From NCBI GenBank assembly GCA_022559985.1, contig JAFJTR010000098.1, forward strand, positions 41,161-105,160: 64,000 bases of DNA. Reading direction: 5' to 3'. The position numbers and the translations under genes were made by a program. The notes under the pieces are model-generated. The model saw only the letters and a list, made by a program, of their open reading frames with translations, was not told where the DNA came from and did no database searches. The stretch is from Parastagonospora avenae f. sp. tritici 18332-5. Lineage: Eukaryota; Ascomycota; Dothideomycetes; Pleosporales; Phaeosphaeriaceae. How positions within the stretch are numbered: the first letter of the stretch is position 1; the number at the start of each line of letters is the position of its first letter. Shown one piece after another: positions 1 through 11,900 of this stretch.

Positions 1-169
1 CGTCGGCGCGCACGTAGCGCACGGTGGTGGGGAAGGTGCGGGTGCCGAGGGAGGGAGGGGTGATGTCGATTGCGGTGATGGAGTAGCGGTTTGTGGCGAG
101 GAGAGAGGTTATCAATGAGGTCCCAAGGAAGCCGCAGCCGCCGGTGATGAGGATGTTTGTTTGGGACAT
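1..169 (-). CDS. NAD-dependent epimerase/dehydratase family protein (N-terminal part)
   Basis: Only the first 56 codons lie in the window; the gene runs off the left edge. The start is the ATG at 169-167. The protein opens with a Rossmann nucleotide-binding loop of the extended short-chain dehydrogenase type (NILITGGCGFLGTSL), followed by a second strand ending in an acidic residue (ITAIDI), the usual place where the NAD ribose is held. This fits UDP-sugar epimerases or 3-beta-hydroxysteroid dehydrogenase-like enzymes; the substrate cannot be told from this fragment. It is divergent from the NAT9-like gene, with about 550 bp between the two starts. Confidence 0.7.
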   Translation of the reverse strand, partial: MSQTNILITGGCGFLGTSLITSLLATNRYSITAIDITPPSLGTRTFPTTVRYVRAD

Positions 170-718
170 TGTTGTGGAGAGGTCAGATGGGGATTATGGC
201 ATGATTTGATTCCTTCTCTTTCTTAGGGACTTGAGTTTGGACTGTGATTGGAATTGTTTCGATTTGGGTTTTGAGGAATGTAGGTGAGGTTTGTATGGAA
301 AGTTGTCGTAGTTGTGGTGGGAGAGGTAAGCTGATGTACATCCATGTAAAGTCGGCCTTTCCTGATGAGGTCTAGATCGATGTGCTGTAAAACCGAAAAT
401 GGTAGCTTTTTCTACGCCAGATTCTGGCATCCACCAACCAGATTAGTGACCATCTACAGTGTGAGTAAGTGTAGTCGTTGCTTTCGAATAAATAGGTGCT
501 GATACTCAAACTTCAGCGGGTCTGAACCGCATCAGGTCTTCACTACTGCAAAACTCCATTACCGCCCACGATCGCAGTGCTTGAAGTTCGATCAAGTCGA
601 TCATCTGGGAGTTCAATATACTTACATATTCCACAAGCCGTCGTCCCTTTGGCACAGAACCAAACATCACACATTTTCAACCAGCACGCACATCGCCCAA
701 TCCAGACCGATTCTCATC

Positions 719-1641
719 ATGAAGATCAACGAGCACCAAGGTCCCACATCCCCTCCCTCCCCCCCTCTACCACCCACCTAACATCCCTCCAGCCATCCTC
801 ACCCCGCGCGTCCTCCTCGTCCCCTACAGCACGCACCACGTCCCCACGTACCACTCATGGATGCAAGATGAAGTAAGTCTCGCCCATACATCCATGCATC
901 CTCCTCCACTACTCCATCTTCCTCTCCTCCAACTAATTCTTCCCCTGCCCCAACATTCGTCTATGCGCAGTTCATTAACATGCCACTCCCCAGGAAATCC
1001 AAAAGGCAACCGCATCCTCCCCCCTGACCCTTGCGGAAGAACACGCCATGCAGCAATCCTGGCGCTTGGATCATGACAAATTGACGTTTATTATTTGCCT
1101 TGCCCCTTCATCTCCTTTCTCATCCCTTTCCCCCTCATCTCCTTCGGCTATTAGACCGGAAGACCACGACTCCCCTACAAGCATGCTCGGCGACGTGAAT
1201 CTCTTCCTCTACGAAGACGACTCCGATGCCGAAGAGGGTGAGGAAGAAGAGAGCGAAGCAAGTGGTGAGGAAAAGGGAAAGGGCATGAGGGCGGTCGTAG
1301 GCGAAATTGAAATAATGATCGCAGCACAATCCGCGCGTAGACAGGGTTTTGCGCAAGAGACAGTACGCGCTTTCATGCACTTCATCCACACACACGCCGA
1401 CGCCATTCTCGAGGAGTACAGAGCGGGGAGTGACGAGCGGAGCGAGCGGTATATTAAATACTTGAGGGTGAAGATTGGGCAGGAGAATGGGGCGAGTGTG
1501 GGGTTGTTTGGGAAGCTTGGATTTGAGCAGGTAGGGGATGTGAATTATTTTGGCGAGGTGGAGATGAGAATTTCGTGGGGGCATGTGGTGGAGAGGTTGG
1601 TTGGGAAGGGGGATGGAGAAGTTGTGAGGTATGGAGATTGA
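719..1641 (+). CDS. NAT9: NAT9-like GNAT N-acetyltransferase, three exons
   Basis: Exons 719-740, 793-872 and 994-1641 give 249 residues. The protein resembles N-acetyltransferase 9: an N-terminal strand (RVLLVPYSTHHVPTYHSWM), the segment TASSPLTLAEEHAMQQSW, then GDVNLFL, GEIEIMIA and KIGQENGASVGLFGKLGFEQV, which together form the acetyl-CoA-binding GNAT core. An acidic insert of about 25 residues (Asp/Glu-rich) separates the LFL strand from GEIEIMI. Intron 1 (741-792) has an odd GTCCCA donor but a good CTAAC branch site and CAG acceptor, and it is needed to join the ATG to the conserved strand. Intron 2 (873-993) is canonical and pyrimidine-rich. The true substrate of NAT9-type enzymes is not certain. 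Confidence 0.85.
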
Positions 1642-1690
1642 GATGTTCATGGTAGAAGGACAGTCAAGTCCTGTATCTATGTATTTGTAT

Positions 1691-2838
1691 CTACAATGAC
1701 CAGATGACTACCCGTCCGTCGACACCAGTGGAGCTAATCTTAGTGACGTTTCCACCGTCTTCCTGGAAGCTGCGGATCGTATTGATAGTGTTCTGGTGCA
1801 CCGTCTTGAGCTTGGTGTCGTCGGTACCACCAGACTTGCCCTTGAGATCCATCTGCCTGAACATGTTCAGCGCGCTTTCCTCACGTGCCTCAGTCAATCC
1901 AGGGCGGCCCTTTGACTCGAGCGAGCCAGCGAGCTGCCATCCCTGCTCGTTGCCCTGCAGACGGTAGGCCTCGCAGTTGTAGCCCGCAGCAATGATCTCG
2001 TCCTCGGTGCTCCAGACAAGCGACATGAAGGGGAGTACTTGAGTGCTGACGCTGAGGACGGCGTTGGGAGGCTGGTCCGGGCCGCCAGGGTAAACAACAG
2101 TGAGCGTGCTGTCGTGGGAAGCGAAAGCGAGGGCGTTTCCAGAAGGAGAGAAGGCGACGCTGTGCACCCATCCGGCCGTGTTGTTCAAGAACTCGCCGCA
2201 CACGGTGTTGAAGGGGAGACGCTCACCCCACGCCGAAGCCTCTGGACGCTCGTCGACGCCCTTGACGAAAGAAGACAAGACACGCGCGTGTCCGTCAGTC
2301 GAGCCTGCTGCCAGAAGGACAGAGTTGGGGTGCCATGCGACGCACGTGACGGTGGAGCGGATGGGCTTCTTGATGTGCTTGGACACCCACCAGTTGTCTT
2401 CCTCCTCGAAGTAGCAGACGGGGATCAGGCGGGCACCTGAGCCGACTGCGAACTTGGTCTCAGAGGGAGCCCAGCGGACACATGTGGCAGCGCGGTTGAT
2501 GCGGAGAAGCACCAGAGTAGGTTTCCATCCTTGTGGTGAGGGTTCCCAGACGTATGCATTGCGGTCTTGGCAAGGTTAGCTGCCTGATCTTCTGCTTCCA
2601 TAGCTCCAAACTCACCCTGGGAGCAAGTCACAATCTTGCCCGAGTTCGGCGCGATATCTACACCCGTGACCGTCTTATCGTGACCCGTCAATTCATCCTG
2701 GAGCTTGAAGCCGCTGCCAGACTTCGCGTACAGGTCGACGTTGTTCTCACGAGCTACGGCCAGTGTCTGACGGTCGGCAGAGAAGGAATGGTCCGCAATA
2801 GGGTGGTGGAAGAGGTGGTGGACTTCTGGGGCGGCCAT
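1691..2838 (-). CDS. ARC40: Arp2/3 complex subunit 1 (ARPC1, WD40 protein)
   Basis: Exon 1 is 2838-2616 and exon 2 is 2565-1691, joined across a 50-nt intron with a CTAAC branch site; 365 residues, the usual ARPC1 length. WD40 blades can be followed along the chain: an opening PEVHHLFHHPIADHSFSADR, DKTVTGVDIAPNSGKIVTCS, DRNAYVWEP, then RAATCVRWAPSETKFAVGSG, VTCVAWHPNSVLLAAGSTDG, GWVHSVAFSPSGNALAFASH and a closing ISSTGVDGRVVIWSL. The segment MSLVWSTEDEIIAAGYNCE is typical of ARPC1. The protein is a beta-propeller subunit of the actin-nucleating Arp2/3 complex, acting at endocytic actin patches. The start shares a 300-bp intergenic region with the divergent mS41 gene. Confidence 0.92.
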
Positions 2839-3137
2839 TGTGGTGTGAAGATGCAATAGGAGACTCTCTACTACTGCGATGAGGTGTGGTGAGGTGTCGT
2901 TGTTGGGCGCGGAGCTTTGGTGGGGCGCGATGATGCGGCTGTGGTGGAGCACGGGCTTCTTGGCTCCTCCGAAAAGTTGACGACGGCCGCAACCACGCTT
3001 AAGACATCGATTTGTGTATAGCGACCGGCGTGGACGGCACATTTAAATACCCGACTTCTTCCACTGTGTATGATTCAATTGCTCAATTGCTCAATCTGCT
3101 TGTATTATGTCGCTAATTCGTCAACAGCACCGCCACC
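2839..3137. promoter_or_regulatory. Shared intergenic region of divergent ARPC1 and mS41 genes
   Basis: The two start codons are 299 bp apart and point outward, so this stretch must hold both promoters and 5' UTRs. A tandem ATTGCTCAATTGCTCAATCTGC run lies near 3076-3098. No clear TATA box is seen. The regulatory role is inferred from position only. Confidence 0.4.
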
Positions 3138-3863
3138 ATGATCCTCAGACGCCCTCTTCTCAACGCAACAACCGTAGTCTCCCTCCCAAAGACATGCGTG
3201 CGCGCCCTCCAACACTCCATCCCCATGCGCCCCGTGCCCAAGCCCATTCCCTTCATCCCGGACCACACCGCCTTCCTCAGCGCCATCGGCCGCGGCCTGG
3301 CCGCCCACGCAACCAAGATCCCGTCGTGGGAAGCCCTCTTCACCCTCACATCCCCGCAACTAAAAGAGCTCGGCGTTGAGCCCGCGCGCTCAAGGCGGTA
3401 TCTGCTTCACTGGAGAGAGAAGTTCAGGAATGGCGAATATGGCATTGGGGGAGATTGCAAACATGTGTCGGATGGCGTGGCGGAGTTGCAAATCGTGCAG
3501 GCTACTGTTCCGCCAAACCCGGCACTGGGAAATACGATTAGCCCGAGGACGGCAGCGGCGACGGCGACACATGATCCTGGCACAAGGAGGTTTGTCGTCA
3601 ACGTACCCGTGGGTGCTGAGGCGCCCGATGCACCACCGGAGACGTTACCGAGGGTGCAAGGCGTGGTTGTAAAGGGAGCGAAGACGATCAAGGGGAGCTT
3701 CGTGGAGGCTGTGAAGGGAAGTGATGGACTGAAGGCGAGGATAAAATTGAAGGAGGGTATCTGGGAAGAGAGGAGGGGCCACAAGGTTGACGGTGGTGAG
3801 AGGAGGAAGGCCGAAGTCAGAGCGAAGAGGAGGGCCGCGGAGAATAAGGAGAAGACGAGGTAG
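3138..3863 (+). CDS. FYV4: Mitochondrial small ribosomal subunit protein mS41 (IGR motif)
   Basis: Single exon, 241 residues, with a strong start context (CCGCCACCATGA). The N terminus is basic and hydroxylated with no acidic residues, as in a mitochondrial targeting peptide. Around residues 45-95 the IGR motif domain is clear: DHTAFLSAIGRGLAAHATKI, then SWEALFTLTSPQLKELGVEP and ARSRRYLLHWREKFRNGEYG. This domain defines yeast Fyv4, now mS41 of the mitoribosomal small subunit. The C-terminal half is lower in conservation and ends in a Lys/Arg/Glu-rich helix. It lies head to head with ARPC1. Confidence 0.88.
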   Translation: MILRRPLLNATTVVSLPKTCVRALQHSIPMRPVPKPIPFIPDHTAFLSAIGRGLAAHATKIPSWEALFTLTSPQLKELGVEPARSRRYLLHWREKFRNGEYGIGGDCKHVSDGVAELQIVQATVPPNPALGNTISPRTAAATATHDPGTRRFVVNVPVGAEAPDAPPETLPRVQGVVVKGAKTIKGSFVEAVKGSDGLKARIKLKEGIWEERRGHKVDGGERRKAEVRAKRRAAENKEKTR

Positions 3864-3874
3864 AGCGTGTGGAA

Positions 3875-4742
3875 TCAGCAGACTCGTATAAGATTTGTAT
3901 CATGAATGGATTGATAGTCGTCCGCGTTGTCCTTGTTTTTGTACAAAGGAGCTTGGAGTTCAACAGGGACATCCTTCTTGAAGTACAAGCTACCTGTAGC
4001 GCTGAATGGGTTGTCAGAGATTTGTACCTCCAGTTCAGCAAAGCTGTACGCACGCTTTCCGCACTGCTGCTGTGTCAGATCATGCCATTTGCTCCTGACG
4101 CTCACACCAGTTGCTTTCTCCATGAGTATGTACTCTGTGCCAACAGGGCCGCTCGCATCTGCGCAATAACCGTACATATGCGGAAGTGGAATGCCTCGTG
4201 ATCGAAGGAAGGTGAGCGTCGCAGCCTCACTAGCTGTAGCGTAGTATTTTGGCACCGTGATGTGATATGGGATCTTCGCGATCATTTCGAAACCATCTTC
4301 TAGTACTAGGCATAAAACGCAATTGAAACCCTCCTTCGCCGATTCTGGTCATGCTGGTGACATTGCCATGTTCCCTGCCGTCGGAGGCTTTTACTGCGTT
4401 CTTTAGAGCTTCGATATCGAACTCCACGTGACGTTCCTTCATTCGCATCTCTTCTTTGAAGAAAAATCGTTCTGCCGTGTACGAGAATATAGATTGTTTG
4501 TCGTAGGTTGCCATTTGGGCGACCTCATCAATAGCTACTTCCTCCTGGTCCATTTTGGCCGGGGCGCTATATTGGCGTATGCTACTGATACTGCCCTTCC
4601 GGACCATGGCCGCTATTGGCTTAGCAGAGCTTGAGTGCGGTTGTTGCGCAATGCAGGAGATAGATGGGGTGCTGATCAACGAGCGGAAGTTGAGTATGAG
4701 GACTTGTGACCTGGCAAAGTGGTGTAGCATAGTTCCACGCAT
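3875..4742 (-). pseudogene. Broken APH/AIM9-type phosphotransferase gene
   Basis: From the ATG at 4742 a mitochondrial-style presequence (MRGTMLHHFARSQVLILNFR) leads into FSYTAERFFFKEEMRMKERH and MTRIGEGGF, the start of the aminoglycoside phosphotransferase fold of the Aim9/APH family. Just after the glycine loop (about 4317-4330) the frame is lost by one base; the adjacent frame then continues the fold (MIAKIPYHITVP, ATASEAATLTFLRSRGIPLP, TEYILMEKATGVSV) to a stop at 3875. The catalytic HxD loop and the whole C-terminal lobe are absent. No intron signals explain the shift. A sequencing indel could account for the frame change but not for the missing C-terminal lobe. It ends only 12 bp from the mS41 stop codon. 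Confidence 0.65.
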
Positions 4743-5354
4743 TGTGTCGTGATTGTCGGTATTCCTGAGGGGGAAAAAGTGCAATAATTGCAAGATCGTA
4801 GGGTAGCCCTCAGCGCAGCGTGCCCAATCCCTATTGGCCGATGATTCACTAGCGTCATTCGCCGAATAGATATGGCAATGACATGGTTCTACACAACCAC
4901 ATTCTAGTCATGATACTCAAAATATCGCTTAGCAATCCAGTAAATGAAGAGACTTATGACCTGCTGCCAACTGATCTGCGGGCTTACAGCCAGAACCGAT
5001 TGTGAAATTACATGTATCTGCTGTTGCTTTCCAAGGTTGCGTGTAAAATGTTCGCTATGCCATAGCGATGAGAAAAAGAAACAGATGCTGCAACATGAGT
5101 ACATGAGATGTTATATACACTTCGAGTCATTGAGTATAAAGGTACTCTTGATGTTGCCGGTGGCTGTTAGTGAGGCTAGATCGTCTTTCAGGTCCTCTTC
5201 ACTTGGACACTCACTAGCCAGTTGCCCAAGGGTGGCCCGCTACACGAAATTCGTCCTCAACTCTCAAATACATCAATCTATCTATACTTCATAGTAGACA
5301 TAAGCTTACAATTCAACAAGTCTTCCCTTTCTACTAACCTGCCGCCAGAGAGTC
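4743..5354. other. Intergenic, no gene seen
   Basis: About 610 bp, moderately AT-rich. Short open frames here lack coding character. Nothing supported. Confidence 0.5.
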
Positions 5355-5709
5355 ATGGGCAACATCAAGAAGAAGCTCCTCGTCGCAATAGAAGTCCTCC
5401 GCAGCCGCCCAGCCGACCTGAAGAAGGTGTTCAACCCACTCGTCAACAGCGGAAAGACCCTTTGGCCCGGGAACCTGCTGACCTAGAGCACCTCGGTGTG
5501 CGCTTGGACTACGACGGCAGAGTGAACAAGTCTGTATGTAGGATCAACGGAGAACGGACACTGATACCCGAATCCCACACACGCAGGTGTATCACAAGCA
5601 CCAACTGCAGCCCAATATGGACAAGATTCCTGCGTCTCTTCAGCAGTGGAGGGCTAAGAACAGTGGAACTTATACTGTTGTTGGAACGGTGTACATTCCC
5701 AAGGATTAG
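5355..5709 (+). pseudogene. Small frameshifted two-exon gene of unknown function
   Basis: From the ATG at 5355 a frame with strong coding bias (C or G at third positions) reads MGNIKKKLLVAIEVLRSRPA and on to about 5450, then meets TAG at 5484. Another frame takes over at about 5455-5480 (ADLEHLGVRLDYDGRVNKS) and splices across a normal-looking intron (5534-5586, GTATGT..GCAG) into VYHKHQLQPNMDKIPASLQQ, ending with a stop at 5707-5709. The frame change has no splice explanation, so the gene is either decayed or carries an indel error. The product family is not recognised. Confidence 0.4.
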
Positions 5710-6555
5710 CCTGTTGATGGCAATGTGTTCATATCAGCCGTGGACGGGATGCTCGAGGATGATGAACTTTGAGATGTTCAATTGCCTCTACTCCCGGCAG
5801 ATTGTTACGCTATCAGTGTCTCCAGGTCTATAGTTCACTGTCAGTGTTCTCGGTATCCTCCAGTGATGTCACTGGATCGCCGTCCTCACGAGGCTCCGGC
5901 AAAATCTTGTCCGCTCTTGCGCATGCGCGAAGGAATTTAGGAGCGCACTCAATAAATTTATAAAGAAGGCTCTATATATTCAGTGCTGTAAGACAATCTC
6001 GTCTAGTTTTGCAGAAGATTTTGAATATGTCTAGGCTACCTCTTTACTCTTCTTGCTCAGTGAAGGCGGACAGGAATTCTGCGGGGGCCTGGTGTCCTTG
6101 TTCATCTCAAACACTTTGGTGGTCTTTTCGTAAGGTTGTATTATAGCCTGTTTGGTTAGACTCTTCTGTTAAAACTTAGACGTGTTCTAATAACATCAGA
6201 AGCTCTAGCTCAGAGCCTTCTGTATTCTGATTTAAACCACATATTCGTGGTAGTTACCTTCAACCTACCATAAGCACCCCGACCCCTGAGCATGTAAGAC
6301 CATTAATCCATTTTGAGGTGCCGGAAGTCATTCAAGTCGGTCGAAGTCGCTAATGTAGTTAAGATGCCAGTCCAATCGACCAACCACATCACAACATAAA
6401 ATTGGAAAATAAATATGATTTTCCTGTAATATGTTCCCTTACAAACTCAAAGATTTGGAATCAAGTGACCATGCTGAGAAGTGGCGTGGACAGAAAAGTC
6501 GCCGTGCCAAACAGTCATGTCTATCATGCACTCATCACCCATCCCATCTCACCAT
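5710..6555. other. Intergenic, AT-rich, no gene seen
   Basis: About 850 bp of AT-rich sequence, especially 6100-6450, with no open frame of coding character. It contains the downstream region of ATP11 on the minus strand. Confidence 0.5.
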
Positions 6556-7551
6556 CTACAATATCTTCTCCGCCTCATCAATCAGCCTGTCCACCTGGAA
6601 CCCACTATCCCCCCTCGTAAACATATTCAGCAACTCTCCCCTGCCCTTGCCCTCCTCGCTCTGCACATAAAATTTCTGCATGCACATGACCAACCACCTC
6701 GCCTCGTCGAGACTGACGCCCCTGTTCTCAATCACAAGTCCCTGACCCAGCACCACATCGTGACTGTTCGCCAGCTCTTGGTGGAAAGTGACTGTGGTAT
6801 GTGGGCTTGCAAACTCGCCGCGCAGTTTGAACTCTGCTAGCGACGTGAAGAGCAGAGTTGTTGTATCGACGTGCGGGTGCGCGAATTGCAGATAGTGCAG
6901 CTCCGCGGCTTGTTGTGTCTTTGGGGCTTCTGGAGCTGCTTCAGCGCCCTCAACGGGAATTTCACGTGGCACAGGAAGCACAAAAGCGGGGTGCTGTTTA
7001 GCGGTTTGCAGGAGTGATCGGAAGACGTTTGCGGGGACGGCGAAGTGGATCGATTGTGGGTTGCCTGCATGTCTCAAACGCCAGAGAGCTTGCACTTCCT
7101 TCAATGGCAGGTCCCGGACCTTCTCTAGGTCAAGGAAAGAGTTCAGTGTCTTGACACCGGGCGGCGGTGCTGCCGGGTCACGAGGCGTTGGTGGCGGAGG
7201 CGGTGAAGGCCATGGCGACTTTGGACTAGGCGATTTTGATGGCTGCGATACGTTCAATTCGGGTGACGGTGGCGGTGTCAGTGGTCCCGTGGCGCCAGGA
7301 ACAATTGCCTGTTTCCGTAGCTGCTCAATCTTGTCTTTGTATTGCTCCTTCAGCTCTGAGACATCATTCAGGCCTTTCTCTTTGGCTACTCGCTCCAACT
7401 TCTCCTTGTATTTGGCCAAGACGCGCTCTTGGGTGCCGTGTGTTGCAAGCAGGCGGACATCTTGAACTTGCGCCCAGCGGCGTTGTGTGAAGCGCGGGTT
7501 TGAGAGTGGCTGGCGAAAGCAGTGGCGGAGGGTAGGAAGGCGGAGAGCCAT
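6556..7551 (-). CDS. ATP11: F1-ATPase assembly chaperone Atp11 (ATPAF1 family)
   Basis: Single exon, 331 residues. An arginine-rich presequence (MALRLPTLRHCFRQPLSNPR) marks import into mitochondria. A predicted coiled coil follows (KYKEKLERVAKEKGLNDVSE), then a proline/serine-rich linker, then the conserved ATP11 domain from about residue 145: LNSFLDLEKVRDLPLKEVQA, IWRLRH-like LWRLRHAGNP, HYLQFAHPHVDTTTLLFTSL and a C-terminal ARWLVMCMQKFYV. Atp11 binds free F1 beta subunits in the matrix before alpha/beta assembly. The Pro-rich linker is longer than in yeast, as is common in filamentous fungi. Confidence 0.9.
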   Translation of the reverse strand: MALRLPTLRHCFRQPLSNPRFTQRRWAQVQDVRLLATHGTQERVLAKYKEKLERVAKEKGLNDVSELKEQYKDKIEQLRKQAIVPGATGPLTPPPSPELNVSQPSKSPSPKSPWPSPPPPPTPRDPAAPPPGVKTLNSFLDLEKVRDLPLKEVQALWRLRHAGNPQSIHFAVPANVFRSLLQTAKQHPAFVLPVPREIPVEGAEAAPEAPKTQQAAELHYLQFAHPHVDTTTLLFTSLAEFKLRGEFASPHTTVTFHQELANSHDVVLGQGLVIENRGVSLDEARWLVMCMQKFYVQSEEGKGRGELLNMFTRGDSGFQVDRLIDEAEKIL

Positions 7552-8948
7552 AATTTGCGTGCAAGATCACAATGGGATGGTTATGCCTGATCGTAATTGC
7601 GCCGCAAGAGGACTATCTTGATTTATTTCTTCCTATTGCGTCGACAAAGTCTGAAGACGAATTAGTAAACTGAAGCTCCACGCACACTGATAATGCACTT
7701 ACATCGAAGTGACTCGATTCGCCTGCTTTCAAATTTGAGCGAGGCAATGCTCCACAATCAGTCAAGACGTGGAATATATGTCGCGTGCTGTCCTGCGACT
7801 ATGCTTGAAGCTCGATGACGATGGCGAGGCGCATCACGAAGTCAAAGTTCGGCGAAAAGACGGAGGTTCTGATTGGGCAGGATTGGGGAAACGGCCCATT
7901 GATGATCATTCCCCCTTTCATGCCCGACAAGATGTCAGGCGCCAACACCGAGCGATCGGAAATTGAATACAATGCATTGAAACCTTGAAGAAAAATCGAA
8001 GGGTCCTTTCAATCCACGTTGAGATGAGAGGACGGTGTTCAAGGCCAAGCTGTGCAGGAGTGCACCTGCATGATATCATCTGTTCCTGACTACTTCCAGG
8101 GTCTCCTGCCGCATAAGGCGCTCCGCGTGATTGGGCGCTGCTCAAAATCGCGGGGACGACTTTCCATGTCAAAGGTCTCAAGTATGAATAACAAGTTCAT
8201 TATGGTTCAGTGAACGTTTCGTTCTGCAGCCTTAAGGCTTACCACATTCCTCTGGTCCGTTATCAAAATAGACGTTATTGCGTGTTCAATCAATACTTCT
8301 GCCTGCCCGTGTTGTCCAAGTGACGAGGAACGGGACGCAAGCTGTGGCTGGAGTCATCAGGCAGCGCTGTGCAGTACAATCATGCGAGCATGCGGCCAAC
8401 GGCTTTGTCCCGTGTCTCGCCAGTTGACGTTCCTGTGTGACCCGTGTCCACATGTCGATAGCGTGGGCAGTGAAGCATTCACCCATGTGCAACTGCAGGA
8501 GTCCTTCTTGCCCTGTCTGATCGACACAGCCCACCATAGCGAACCAACGATCTCCTGCGGCCTTTAGCAGCCCCTCTATTCTCCAACATCCCACCGCACT
8601 CGACTGGCGCTGTAAAATCCCGAAGCATTGCGCAGCTTCTCAGTCTTACTCGACACGCTTTATTCACTCCCAAATATACTTTTCATTCGGACTGGACTCG
8701 ACCCCGCGTGCTCTAATCATAGCGCGTTGCGCTCCCCTCACGATCGAAGCGCGCGCCGGTAGCGACCCCATATTAATTAAGCTCCACCTCGACTACAGCG
8801 GAACCGGCGCCTTATTCTCGAGACCCTTCTCTTTCCTGCCTCCTGGGACCAAGGCATGCTGCAGTGCTTGTTCACCTCGATTAGTGCGACGTGAGCTACC
8901 CCGAGGGACTCTTTCCATCTCAAGCAAGCTCCCCAGCGGTCCTTGGGC
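7552..8948. other. Intergenic between ATP11 and the BAR-PH-ArfGAP gene
   Basis: 1.4 kb between two divergent genes. Scattered short frames on both strands lack splice sites or family motifs. It must contain the ATP11 promoter and the promoter plus 5' UTR of the ArfGAP gene; nothing more specific is supported. Confidence 0.5.
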
Positions 8949-11900
8949 ATGGGGGCTGTCAACAGCAAAGCAGGCGAAGACGGCGCGCTTTATCTGCGCG
9001 ACCAGACGCGATGTATGTAGCATCCCAGTCGGGCTACTTTGGAATGCGCTGCTAACTGGCCCCAGTCTCTGTCGCTTCTGTCAACATCACAAATGCCCGC
9101 AATCGCACGTTGCTGAACATTACTCCTAATGCCTTCCCCGCAACGCGGTATGGCGCACGACGAGAGTTTGGCGACGAGAGTGTCATAGACTACATTCAGG
9201 TATGGTTTCAGAGGACCCCTGTGGCTGCGATGCTAAACAATGTTTGTAGGACCCCGAATCATCCTCACCGAGCGACGGACCACCGTCTTTCCTTATTCGA
9301 TTACCGAACGACGAAGAGCTCACGTTCAACTTTACCTTCATCATTCGACAGCATCTTGCGGTGCCCAGCATATATAATGTAAACAATGCGTCAACAAGTG
9401 CACCTACGGGTCTGGTTGACACGGTCATCAATGGCTTGACCTTCCTCTTTGCGTCCAGCTCCAAAGACCTAGAGAATCTGGTGACCAGAGAGTTTCAGGC
9501 GAACCCAAATCTCCACAAGAACCCGCAGGTCGAATTGGTCGGCGACTATTCGACTGATGGCAGCACTTCAGTGCAGTTTCAGTGGTCTTGGAAATGGACC
9601 CCTCCCAAGGCTACAGAGTCTCGCGGTGGAGGTTGGCGCACCAGCTGCAGTGTTTGTACCACACATCCTGCAGACATCGCATACAGCTAACATGAGGAAG
9701 TTTGTCGAATATGACCAACGAGCGCACAAGCTAGAGACACTGGCGAACTTTGCGTTCTGGGTGCAAAGTAAGCTGGATTCTCTACAAAACGGCCAGCGAC
9801 TGACTCTGACAGACACAGCGCGACTCAGCCAGAGCCCGAAATCACCATCGCCACGACTGGATCTAAGTGTCCCGCCTCGCCTGCGCGTGCCTTCCACGCA
9901 GTCGATCGACTCACGTGTCAGCGACTCAGCGGACGAGGGCAGAGAGTGGGATAACATTCCTCCGAAATCGCCCACTTTCGAATCGATACCCGAGAATGCG
10001 CTGGCACTGATACCCAGCCAGAACACCACTCTCACGAGCAACAGCATGCCGTTGAGGTTGGATGTGTCGCGACCAGGAGAAGATTTGAGCCAGACTGAGG
10101 ATGGCCCTCTTTTCAGGGCGACCATGAAGTCCCTTGAGCAGAAGACTGGCAACATGCGCACAAGATGGAAGAAGGTCCTGAAGCGAGCCGAGTCCGCATT
10201 AGAGGCGCAAGTTAATTGCAACAACGCCATGTCAGACCTCATCGATGCTCTAAAGGAGGCATCTGCGTCAAATGCAAACGCTGTGCAACCTGCAATCGAT
10301 AACTACTTCGACAAGATCGCCAAGGAGATTTTGGCATACGAGCGGACCAACACGACCAACATCCAGAAGTCGATTATCGACCCAATACACAAATTGTACA
10401 ATATCGATATCAAACAGGCTGAAACCAAGAGGAAGGATTTTGAAGAAGAGAGCAAAGACTACTACCAATACCTCGGCCGCTACCTTGGACAGAGGACAGA
10501 TTCACTGAAGGAGAAGAAGCGCGCTGAAACCGACTCGAAGTATCAGACCAAGAGGCGGAATTTTGAGCTAAAGCGTTTCGACTATTCCTCGTTTATGCAG
10601 GATCTGCACGGTGGCAGGAAGGACCAAGATATTCTGTCTAATCTTACCCGATATGCAGATGCGCAAGCGAAGTACTACCTGGACACGGCAAAGAAGATCG
10701 ACACCATGTTGCCGCAACTTGAAGCCCTGAGCCTTGAGGTCAAAGAAGCCGACAAGGAGTTTCAGATACAGAGGACTGAGCGAGAGGAAAAGAGGCGGGC
10801 GCTGGAAAAGACCAAGAAGACCTTCGAAGAGCCGCCTGTTCAGCAGGTTGTGTCTGCAGTAGGTGCGAATGGCACTGCAGCAAAAGTGTTCGTCAACTCT
10901 GAAGCCGATCTCCCGGGCCGCAAAGCAAACACGGCGCCAGTTTTCCACAGCACAGTCAGCCCACCCCAAAGTGCGTCAACAGGGAGTGTTCCGACTGTGA
11001 CTTCTCCACAGAGCCCGGGAGCGAGGCGGGCTAGCCTGGCGACTGTAACTCCTCTCCCAGACAAGTTCAAAGGAATAAGGGATCTTGAGGAGAAGGACCT
11101 TACCGTCATCCCCGAAGGCATCCACGGTGCCCATCGCAAGGAAGGTCTGCTGTGGGCGTTGAGTCGACCAGGAAGCCATGTTGATCCCAAGGGCTTGAAC
11201 AAACAAGCATGGCACAAGTTGGTTCTCAGTGACGACGTTCTATAGATGAAAGCTAACGAAGATCAGGTTCTGGGTGGTTCTTGACCAAGGCAAGCTATCT
11301 GAGTACACCAATTGGAAGCAGAGCCTTGAGCTACACATGGAGCCAATCGACCTACGCATGGCCTCGGTGCGCGAAGCGCGAAATGCAGACCGCCGATTCT
11401 GCTTCGAGGTCATCACACCGCAGTACACCCGCGTCTATCAGGCTACAAATGAGGACGACATGAAATCGTGGATTAATGCAGTCAACAATGCCCTGCAGAC
11501 TGCGGTAGAGACTGCCGGTAAGAGCGACAGGCCTTCTACGGACTCTCTGCCTGGCCAAACTCGGCGTGACATTGCATCAGTCTTGACTGGCAAGAGCCCT
11601 TCGTTGTCAAGTCATCGTAACAACTACAACTCCAAGGCCCCTGCACGACACGCGACCGTTGGCGATCGTCCTAGCTATGGTAGGGAGCAGAGCAACACTG
11701 GAGAAGAGGGCAAGCTACTCAAGCAAGTGCGCGACGCAGAGCCCAGCAACAAGGTTTGCGCAGACTGCGGATCCGAGATCAAAGTCGACTGGGTGTCCAT
11801 CAATCTTGGCATCATCATTTGCATCGAGTGTAGTGGCATACACCGATCGCTCGGAACACACATCAGCAAAGTGCGCTCGCTCACATTGGACGTCACTTCT

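Noticed and set aside
1135..1650. Long antisense frame opposite the NAT9-like gene
   Set aside because: It is a codon-bias shadow of the conserved plus-strand gene.
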